From contig CAADWS010000071.1 of the NCBI GenBank assembly GCA_900752815.1, positions 1-35,403 on the forward strand: a DNA stretch of 35,403 nt, in the 5' to 3' direction. Position numbers and translations under genes: made by a program. This stretch comes from Bacteroidaceae bacterium (GTDB lineage Bacteria; Bacteroidota; Bacteroidia; Bacteroidales; Bacteroidaceae). Below are positions 16,955 to 22,853 of this stretch, piece by piece (positions within the stretch are counted from its first letter, which is position 1; every line of letters starts with the position of its first letter). The notes beneath the pieces were generated by a model, which saw nothing but the letters and a program-made list of their open reading frames with translations, searched no databases and was not told the origin of the DNA.

Positions 16955-18148
16955 TCAATATGCCAGGCGCAATACGGCCATGACGTCGTCACGGCTGACA
17001 GGCGGATTGCATTTCATCAGGCCGTCTTCACCGAAGCTGATTTTCACCACATCGTCGGCAATGGCGGCAAGGTCGCCTTCACCAATGCCCATCTCACGCA
17101 GCGAAAGCGTCAGTCCGATGCCGCCCAGGAACTGGCGGAAAGCCTCTATGCCGGCAGCTATCACCTCCTCCTTCGACTTGCCGTCGGGAAGAATCTGCAT
17201 CACGTTGCGGGCAAAACGGAAATAGCAGTCGGGGCGGCGCTTCGACATATGCTCCATCCAGGCCGGCATGAGTACGGCCAGCGAAGCACCATGCTGCACC
17301 CCGTGGCGCGACGTCAGCACATGGCCCACCTGATGGATGGGAGTCCAGGCATCGCCGGGCGAAGCCCAGCCATTGATGGCGCAAGTGGCCGCCCACTGCA
17401 GATGCGCACGGGCCGAAATATCGTCGGGATGCGCCTGCGCCTTACCCACATTGTCGATAATGGTACGTATGACGCCTTCCTGGAAGTAATGCTGGAGATC
17501 GCTGTCCTCCTCGCCGTTCACATAGATTTCAAATACGTGCGAAATGGCGTCGGCCGCAGCGCAGGCCGTAGCATACGGCGGAAGTGTTACGGTCAGTTCA
17601 GGGTCGATGATGGCGAGCACCGGATACAGGCACGGACTCCAGATGTACGACTTCTCCTTCAGTTCGCGGTTGCTGATAACGGCGCAATTGTTCATCTCGC
17701 TTCCCGTAGCCGGCAGCGTGGGAATCATGAGCGTGGGCAGCGAGCGGGTGGGAATGACGGTATGCACATGGTCATGACGGCTGAACACCATGTTCCACAG
17801 GTCGCCTTCATAAAAGACACCGGCTGCAATGGCCTTGGCGGCATCCATCACGCTGCCTCCTCCTACAGCCACCACGAGGTCGGCCCCTTCGCTCTTGCAG
17901 AGCGCCGCTCCGCGGCGGATGCTGTCGATTTCGGGATTGTTCTCTATCTCATAGAAACGCACCAGTTCCAGGCCTTCCTGCTCCAGCAGCTGCTCCACGC
18001 GTTCCACCACGGGCTTGGTGTGCTTCATGGCCTTACCGCCTACCAGACAGATTTTCTTACCCAACTTTGCGGCTTCCACACCGACGCGTTTCAATTCACC
18101 GGCACCGAAAATGATGCGCACAGGATTGTGATACTCGAAGTTATTCAT
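16955..18148 (-). CDS. Iron-containing alcohol dehydrogenase
   Basis: The 397-residue product starts at MNNFEYHNPVRIIFG (ATG at 18148); an ATG 11 codons upstream lies in the leader. It is a group III (Fe-dependent) alcohol dehydrogenase of the butanol dehydrogenase/YqhD type. Residues about 15-180 form the NAD(P)-binding half with GGGSVMDAAKAIAAG. The C-terminal half has metal-ligand histidines in HQVGHVLTSRHGVQHG. It would reduce an aldehyde to an alcohol, or the reverse, in the cytoplasm. A -7 promoter box lies 32-40 nt upstream. The gene is single and convergent with the EamA gene. Confidence 0.92.
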   Translation of the reverse strand: MNNFEYHNPVRIIFGAGELKRVGVEAAKLGKKICLVGGKAMKHTKPVVERVEQLLEQEGLELVRFYEIENNPEIDSIRRGAALCKSEGADLVVAVGGGSVMDAAKAIAAGVFYEGDLWNMVFSRHDHVHTVIPTRSLPTLMIPTLPATGSEMNNCAVISNRELKEKSYIWSPCLYPVLAIIDPELTVTLPPYATACAAADAISHVFEIYVNGEEDSDLQHYFQEGVIRTIIDNVGKAQAHPDDISARAHLQWAATCAINGWASPGDAWTPIHQVGHVLTSRHGVQHGASLAVLMPAWMEHMSKRRPDCYFRFARNVMQILPDGKSKEEVIAAGIEAFRQFLGGIGLTLSLREMGIGEGDLAAIADDVVKISFGEDGLMKCNPPVSRDDVMAVLRLAY

Positions 18149-18179
18149 AGTTTTTTTCAGATATAAAAAAGTTTGCTTC

Positions 18180-18188
18180 ACAAAGATA
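18180..18188 (-). promoter_or_regulatory. -7 promoter box of alcohol dehydrogenase gene
   Basis: On the minus strand TATCTTTGT (18188-18180) matches TAnnTTTGY exactly. The nearest upstream TTTG is only 12 nt away, so no properly spaced -33 box is seen. The leader would be about 25-30 nt. Confidence 0.45.
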
Positions 18189-18392
18189 ATATTCTTTTGT
18201 CAAACGGCGATAGGCCTGCACGGTTTCTTTCACATTTTCTGCCGGTATATTCTTTTATAAATATACAGGGTCCCCCGGACAAAAGGTACTGCACTTTTGT
18301 GAAAAATTAACGGACGGACTTTCCTGCGACCGTCCCCGACGAGCGCCGCCAACGCTTTCATGCGGCTCAAGGCGGTTTCGGATTTCCGAAAG

Positions 18393-18446
18393 CCGGAAGT
18401 GTTTTTCCTGAAATACCGACTGTTTTTACGATGAAACCGACTGTTT
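18393..18446 (+). repeat. Three 20-21 bp T-rich repeats
   Basis: Units resembling CCGACTGTTTTTACGAAA begin near 18396, 18416 and 18437. They resemble the AGTACT array at 7090-7172 in spacing and in the GAC-x-GTTTTT core, suggesting one dispersed motif family. They lie upstream of the alcohol dehydrogenase promoter. Confidence 0.4.
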
Positions 18447-18461
18447 CGGCCCTCCAAGCAC

Positions 18462-18504
18462 AAAAACAGCCGCTGGTGCTATCTCTATAATGGCTCCAGC
18501 GGCT
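18462..18504 (-). terminator. Hairpin with T-run, terminator of a very short transcript
   Basis: A perfect 9-bp stem (18468-18476 with 18496-18504) and a 19-nt loop are followed, on the minus strand, by GTTTTTG. No gene ends here. The promoter at 18512-18544 would start transcription right at the base of this hairpin, so the predicted RNA is about 45 nt. Confidence 0.55.
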
Positions 18505-18511
18505 TCCTGTT

Positions 18512-18544
18512 ACAAAGATAATGCAGAAAATCCCGTTTTCCAAA
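18512..18544 (-). promoter_or_regulatory. Strong promoter facing a hairpin
   Basis: On the minus strand TTTG (18544-18541), a 20-nt spacer and TATCTTTGT (18520-18512) match the Bacteroides consensus at both boxes. The start site would fall near 18505, at the first base of the hairpin. Confidence 0.6.
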
Positions 18545-18756
18545 TTTGCATTCACAATCGTTAACACCCAAATAAGGTTCCTTGCCCAGACGGTTACTGC
18601 ATGATATTTCACTACGAAAAGCCCAAATGCCCGGGCAAACCGTGGAAACGGTTTTATTCATCGGCCGCGTCTCCGCCCTTTTCCATCATTTCCTGCATGC
18701 ACAAAGCGGCCGGGAAGTAGCCAAAAATGAAGTCAGCGCCCTCGCCCTGCCACTGC

Positions 18757-18775
18757 ACTCGCTTTCCACTGTATT
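18757..18775 (+). repeat. Left copy of 19-bp direct repeat flanking the restriction island
   Basis: The 19-mer ACTCGCTTTCCACTGTATT is identical to 22392-22410. The preceding bases (CTCGCCCTGCCACTGC) also resemble the 84-bp repeat unit, so this looks like the left stump of an interrupted unit. AT-rich sequence begins directly after it. Confidence 0.7.
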
Positions 18776-19145
18776 CGTTGTAATCATGTAGGTTTATAAA
18801 ACGCACACAAGAACTGGCTATAGATAAGAAAAGCCAAACTGTTCCTAACCGCTATATTTCTCGTGCTTTCAAATAACTCTTTATCCCACTTGCAAGAATA
18901 ACATTTCTTTCTAAAAATGTAGACTAGAAAAATTACGTAACAAGCGTATTCAAAAAGATATTTTTATTATTGCTGTCCGATAAAACATTCCAAGTTCTCA
19001 ATAGCTTATTGATATACATAAAATTAAGTAACACCTTTAACAAAGAAGTTTATCCATAAAAGCAATACTGATAATCAATCCATAGAATATATTTATCAGA
19101 CACCAATGTATTCTTATTGTATCAATACCAATATTGAAAATAAAT

Positions 19146-20336
19146 TTACTTTATTCCAATAAAATCACTTAACGGTTTTAGTTTCGCGACAAAAGTATTT
19201 GCATTCTCTTTTAAGTTTGGCATTTTCTTTATATATATAGGTTTTGTATTATCAAATCGCAACACTATATAGTATGGTGCATGTGAAGGTTCAAAGCCAT
19301 ATTTCTCAAGAGTCTCTTTTGTCCAAATCTGAAAATTCCCTTTTGATTTGAGTTTGAAAAGTTGGCAGTCTTCTCCCCTCGTATGCAATAACACATATTG
19401 CATACGCTCAAAACCAGGGGTAATACAGAGAGAGCCTTTTGAATCTCCAGCACGCAGATAGCAGATTCCAGTCTTTATCATTTTTACCTTAAGTTCTTTT
19501 CGACAATGATTTACCATAACCATGACTTCCTCCGGATTCTCAGACATTTTCTTTCTTATAGTATCTGCAGTCGTTGCGTCTTCGATTTCATTTTTTCTTC
19601 GGATACCATACGACAAATAATCCCGATCTTTATCTATTCCTATAAACTTGCGGTTGAGTAGATTTGCTGCAACCCCTGTAGTACAACTTCCGGCAAAAGG
19701 GTCAAGTATAGTATCTTCTTCGTGTGTAGAGGCAAGAATAACCCGATATAGAAGTCTAAGAGGTTTTTGCGTAGGATGTTTTCCACATTTTAATTCCCAT
19801 GATGAAAGAAAAGGAATTCTCCAAACATCAGACATTCTACTCCCTCCATTTAGTTGTTCCATTAAGTCACAATTGAAAAAATGAGGAACATTCTTATTCT
19901 TTCGTGCCCACACTATATATTCCGTTGTAAAATTAAAGTATTTCCTCGAAAGAGTTGGCTTCGCGTCAGATTTTTGCCATACTATAATGTTAAGGATCTT
20001 ATATCCCAATTCAACCATACAAGTAGCCACTGAAAATATATTGTGATATGTTCCTGTTACGAAGATAGTTCCATTTTCTTTTAGAACATTGCGACAAGCG
20101 GACAACCATTTTCTATTAAAATCATTTAGATTTTCTTGCGAAATAGATCTATCCCATTCTGCCTTTTCAAAAGATTTCCAATTGCCATTTATGTATACTG
20201 ATATATTTTTTGACAAGAAGTAAAGAGGATCAGCAAATATCATATCGATTTTTTTATCGATATTTTCAATGAGTTCTCTAGAATCTCCATGAAACAAAGT
20301 GAACTCTCCGTCTTTTGCTTGATAAAAAGGTCTCAT
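19146..20336 (-). CDS. Second N6-adenine/N4-cytosine DNA methyltransferase with altered motifs
   Basis: A 396-residue DNA methyltransferase with the beta-class motif order (catalytic motif IV before AdoMet motif I), resembling the DpnA/MboII/HinfI type. Motif IV reads DPLY (residues 36-39) where DPPY is normal, and motif I reads DPFAGSCTTG (212-221) where GSGTTG is normal; each is one base change from consensus. GKHPTQKPLRLL (186-197) is intact. Residues about 275-396 form an extra C-terminal domain, perhaps for target recognition. It begins directly after the stop of the EcoRV-like methylase gene, so the two are co-transcribed. It may be a weak or dead enzyme, or one tuned to single-stranded DNA as described for DpnA. 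Confidence 0.85.
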   Translation of the reverse strand: MRPFYQAKDGEFTLFHGDSRELIENIDKKIDMIFADPLYFLSKNISVYINGNWKSFEKAEWDRSISQENLNDFNRKWLSACRNVLKENGTIFVTGTYHNIFSVATCMVELGYKILNIIVWQKSDAKPTLSRKYFNFTTEYIVWARKNKNVPHFFNCDLMEQLNGGSRMSDVWRIPFLSSWELKCGKHPTQKPLRLLYRVILASTHEEDTILDPFAGSCTTGVAANLLNRKFIGIDKDRDYLSYGIRRKNEIEDATTADTIRKKMSENPEEVMVMVNHCRKELKVKMIKTGICYLRAGDSKGSLCITPGFERMQYVLLHTRGEDCQLFKLKSKGNFQIWTKETLEKYGFEPSHAPYYIVLRFDNTKPIYIKKMPNLKENANTFVAKLKPLSDFIGIK

Positions 20337-21272
20337 TTAAGCGAAATTCAATTGTAATTGAAGTTGTTGCTCCTCTTGTTGTATTTTAACAATATTCATT
20401 TGATTAGGCTCACATAGTTCAAAATTGAATACTAAAGCTTCTATCATAGTATGCCTATTCTCTATATGGGCTCCACTATGATAAAAATGTTCTTGAGTTT
20501 CAATATTAAAATGATTCCAAAATCTTTCTATCATTTCATTAGCTCGAAATTCATTATGATGCCAAGTTGAAAGTATAAAATGAGCAGGAGTATGTAGAAG
20601 GGCTTTGAACAGAGTTTCTTCGTCATTCTCTGACCATCCATTATAATAATCTACATATCTGCCAAAGTATGGTGGATCACAATAAATTAAATCACCAGCT
20701 TGTGCATGATTTATTGTTTCTATGAAGTTTTGATTATGAAATTCCCAATGATTTGCTAAAATTACGCGTTGGGCAGCTGCAATCTGATTGCATATTTTCG
20801 TAACATAGGCCGGAGCAAATCGTTCTGGCTTTTTACAGAAAGGAATATTCCACTGGCCTCGACGATTAAATCTCATCATTCCGTTGAAACCGGCACGAGA
20901 CAGAAAAATAAAATCGAACGAACTATGTTCTGCATTGAATCTGTCTTTTATAGTTCTGTAGTGGGCATAACCATCCTCATCAGCAGTAGCTAATAATCTT
21001 CCTTCATATTCTAAATATTGACGCATGTTTTGAGGAGTTATTTCCCCATTTAGAATCCCATTATAGAAGTTTATAATATGCGGATTACTATCACCAATAT
21101 ATCTGTTTCCTCCTACTGGAGCATTGAGCCCAACAACCCCAGTGCCAAAAAAAGGTTCAATCCAATTGGTGTTGGCCAAATCCAATCCCGACTTGGCGAT
21201 TAAGTCGTTTATCCAAGGAACAAGTTTTGTCTTAATTCCTTGTGACTTTATTGGTGGTATTATGATGGACAT
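20337..21272 (-). CDS. EcoRV-type adenine DNA methyltransferase (D12/Dam family)
   Basis: This 311-residue protein is a D12-class N6-adenine methyltransferase. From memory of M.EcoRV, PPIKSQGIKTKLVP near the N-terminus, FLSRAGFNGMMRFN, PFCKKPERFAPAYVTKI and STWHHNEFR match closely. AdoMet motif I is EPFFGTGVVG (39-48) and the catalytic motif is DPPY (199-202), both intact. It should methylate adenine in GATATC and so protect the host from the partner nuclease. It starts 2 nt after the nuclease stop codon and ends directly at the second methylase, so all three form one operon. The C-terminus is glutamine-rich. AT-rich codon use marks it as foreign to the flanks. Confidence 0.93.
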   Translation of the reverse strand: MSIIIPPIKSQGIKTKLVPWINDLIAKSGLDLANTNWIEPFFGTGVVGLNAPVGGNRYIGDSNPHIINFYNGILNGEITPQNMRQYLEYEGRLLATADEDGYAHYRTIKDRFNAEHSSFDFIFLSRAGFNGMMRFNRRGQWNIPFCKKPERFAPAYVTKICNQIAAAQRVILANHWEFHNQNFIETINHAQAGDLIYCDPPYFGRYVDYYNGWSENDEETLFKALLHTPAHFILSTWHHNEFRANEMIERFWNHFNIETQEHFYHSGAHIENRHTMIEALVFNFELCEPNQMNIVKIQQEEQQLQLQLNFA

Positions 21273-21274
21273 AT

Positions 21275-22072
21275 TTAGAGTCTAGATAATTTATCTGCCT
21301 GCGATTTCAAATATTCCTTGTAGGTTTCTAAATTGTTGTAGTACGGAGTTCCAATACCTGCTTTCTTGGCATCGTCTTTGTTGAAGTACCCCATCCAATA
21401 ATCATCGAATACGTCCTCACCCAATGCTGCAAAAGGACCTTCTCCATTTAATAGTTTTTGAATGCTTGTTATACCACCAATGTTTCTTGTATTTCCACTT
21501 CCTGGAATATCATTGGCAATCCTCCATTTAGGCTGCACAAAAAATATAAAATTCTCTATAACAGAGTGAATAGCTTCTAATTCATTCACTCCAAAGACGT
21601 TTCTTTCGTTCACAGCTCCATCACTTTGCTTATATAACATGCCGAGTACAATGTGAGCCGAATATGAATTATAGGAATAATCCATACTCATCTTTTTATC
21701 CCGATTTCTAAAATAGCCCCAATATGAACCCAACGTCAAACCATTAATAGAATCAGAATTATAGTAACTTGACTTAAAATCAACGGCAAATAAGTTACCT
21801 TCGTCATCTTTGAAAGTTAAGTCAGGATAATAATTTTGTTTTGAGGGGAGTTCAAGTTCCATACCGTGATTTCGAGCAAATCGGTCCAATTTTGGGATAA
21901 GTAAAATTTCTATAATTTTAGATACTACCTTTGTATCATTGGTAATGGTATAGACATTTTTATCAATATCAATGAAGCCTTTTACAATCCACTCATTATT
22001 GGTTGTTTCAAGAAATTCTTTATACGTCTTTACCTCTTCTTTTAGAAGATTAAAAAAAACTTCTTTTGTCAT
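21275..22072 (-). CDS. EcoRV-like type II restriction endonuclease
   Basis: The 265-residue protein aligns by eye with R.EcoRV (245 residues). The catalytic core is complete: E55 (SKIIEILLIP, cf. E45), D84 in QNYYPDLTF (cf. D74), and D98 and K100 in AVDFK (cf. D90 and K92). The recognition loop GSGNTRN (191-197) matches EcoRV GSGNTTN with one change, and the QN at 79-80 matches the minor-groove loop. It should cut at GATATC as a dimer with magnesium. It is the first gene of the operon, ahead of its methylase, and no controller (C) gene is seen. The start ATG at 22072 follows a good promoter by about 24 nt. Confidence 0.93.
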   Translation of the reverse strand: MTKEVFFNLLKEEVKTYKEFLETTNNEWIVKGFIDIDKNVYTITNDTKVVSKIIEILLIPKLDRFARNHGMELELPSKQNYYPDLTFKDDEGNLFAVDFKSSYYNSDSINGLTLGSYWGYFRNRDKKMSMDYSYNSYSAHIVLGMLYKQSDGAVNERNVFGVNELEAIHSVIENFIFFVQPKWRIANDIPGSGNTRNIGGITSIQKLLNGEGPFAALGEDVFDDYWMGYFNKDDAKKAGIGTPYYNNLETYKEYLKSQADKLSRL

Positions 22073-22095
22073 ATTGATGATATTTTAATTTCTGA

Positions 22096-22128
22096 ACAAA
22101 GATATAAAACTTGTTTTGTAATAGCATA
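22096..22128 (-). promoter_or_regulatory. Promoter of the restriction-modification operon
   Basis: On the minus strand TATG (22128-22125), a 20-nt spacer and TATCTTTGT (22104-22096) match the Bacteroides layout with one mismatch in the -33 box. The leader before the endonuclease ATG would be about 20 nt. No C-box-like palindromes were recognised around it. Confidence 0.55.
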
Positions 22129-22391
22129 ATAATAAGAAGAAATGTGTGATGTGGGAGCTTATTATATTCTATAAATAGCGTGTATTTTTTATCTCTCGCT
22201 AAGACACAATTGGATATGACACTCTATCATTTATGGAGTAAAGACTAAATTAATTCAAAACAAAGCAACGTATAGGTAGTAATTTTCTGCTTAACAATTC
22301 AAGCATCAACTAAAAGACACATATTAAATAATGTAACATTTCTATCTGAAGAACAAATAGTTACTTTTCCTTCCAAAATCCATCCGTACTC

Positions 22392-22410
22392 ACTCGCTTT
22401 CCACTGTATT
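22392..22410 (+). repeat. Right copy of 19-bp direct repeat flanking the restriction island
   Basis: Identical to 18757-18775 and part of the first 84-bp repeat unit. Here the CTGTATT arm keeps its partner AATACAG, whereas at the left copy the partner arm is missing. Confidence 0.7.
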
Positions 22411-22666
22411 TTCAGAATACAGGAGACAAGCCCGGCAATGCCCAGCCTGAAAACTTCGTCTTCGTCCTGCCATCGCGCTCGCCTATCACTATATTTCCAG
22501 AATATAGGAGGCGGCTCGGCAATGGCAAGTCTGAAAACTTCGTTTTCGCCTTACCATTGCGCTCGCCTTTCACTATATTTCCAGAATATAGGAGGCGGCT
22601 CGGCAATGGCAAGTCTGAAAACTTCGTTTTCGCCTTGCCATTGCGCTCGCCTTTCACTATATTTGC
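22393..22666. repeat. 84-bp palindromic tandem repeat array
   Basis: Units start at 22393, 22478, 22562 and 22646 (spacing 85, 84, 84); the last is cut short at about 22666. Each full unit has a small hairpin (CTATATT-TCCAG-AATATAG) and a large one (in unit 3, 22603-22613 with 22634-22644, enclosing GAAAAC-TTC-GTTTTC). In unit 1 the small hairpin is CTGTATT/AATACAG, so both arms changed and pairing is kept. The arrangement resembles REP/BIME elements. A partial relative lies at 18740-18775. Confidence 0.8.
22634..22666 (+). promoter_or_regulatory. Promoter formed by the last 84-bp repeat unit
   Basis: CTTG (22634-22637), a 20-nt spacer and TATATTTGC (22658-22666) match the Bacteroides promoter pattern. 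The -33 box lies in the large-hairpin arm of unit 3. The -7 box replaces the TATATTTCC of the other units by one G. It would drive the alpha-galactosidase operon with a leader of about 180 nt. Confidence 0.55.
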
Positions 22667-22853
22667 ATCAGACACGAAGCCACAGGACGGACCGGAAACA
22701 GAAAACGCTTTTTTACGGGTCTTTGCGGTCCGGTATCTCCTTACTTGAAAAACAAGACAAATACGCATACCCGCCTGCACGGTTACAATGACCGGCATCG
22801 GGATGCTACCCAACGAAAAACGAAACAAAACCTTATCTCATATTTATAGTGCT

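Larger units (their letters stand above)
18149..19145. other. Intergenic region spanning the left edge of the restriction island
   Basis: I see no gene here. From left to right it holds the dehydrogenase promoter, a short T-rich repeat array (18393-18446), a hairpin with its own promoter (18462-18544), backbone-like sequence to 18756, a 19-bp repeat (18757-18775), and then AT-rich sequence without recognisable signals up to the end of the second methylase gene. Confidence 0.6.
18776..22410. mobile_element. AT-rich restriction-modification island
   Basis: This 3.6-kb block is much richer in A and T than both flanks and holds only a three-gene EcoRV-type restriction-modification operon. A 19-bp direct repeat brackets it, and its right copy sits in the first unit of the 84-bp array. 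No integrase, transposase or tRNA is present, so entry by homologous or illegitimate recombination at the repeat is more likely than by a self-mobile element. The bounds are inferred from the composition change and the repeat. Confidence 0.55.
22073..22853. other. Intergenic region at the right edge of the island
   Basis: AT-rich sequence with the island promoter runs to about 22391. The 84-bp repeat array (22393-22666) follows, then a leader of about 180 nt for the alpha-galactosidase gene. Open frames on both strands here are translations of the repeat and are not believed to be genes. Confidence 0.6.

Noticed and set aside
18367..18791. Small open frames on both strands in the intergenic region
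   Set aside because: They cover the hairpin, its promoter and the T-rich repeats, and show no recognisable protein features.
22393..22666. CRISPR array
   Set aside because: The repeats are contiguous, without unique spacers, and no cas genes are near.
22412..22828. Open frames on both strands with 28-residue repeats
   Set aside because: They are translations of the 84-bp DNA repeat; its length is a multiple of three, which keeps frames open by chance.
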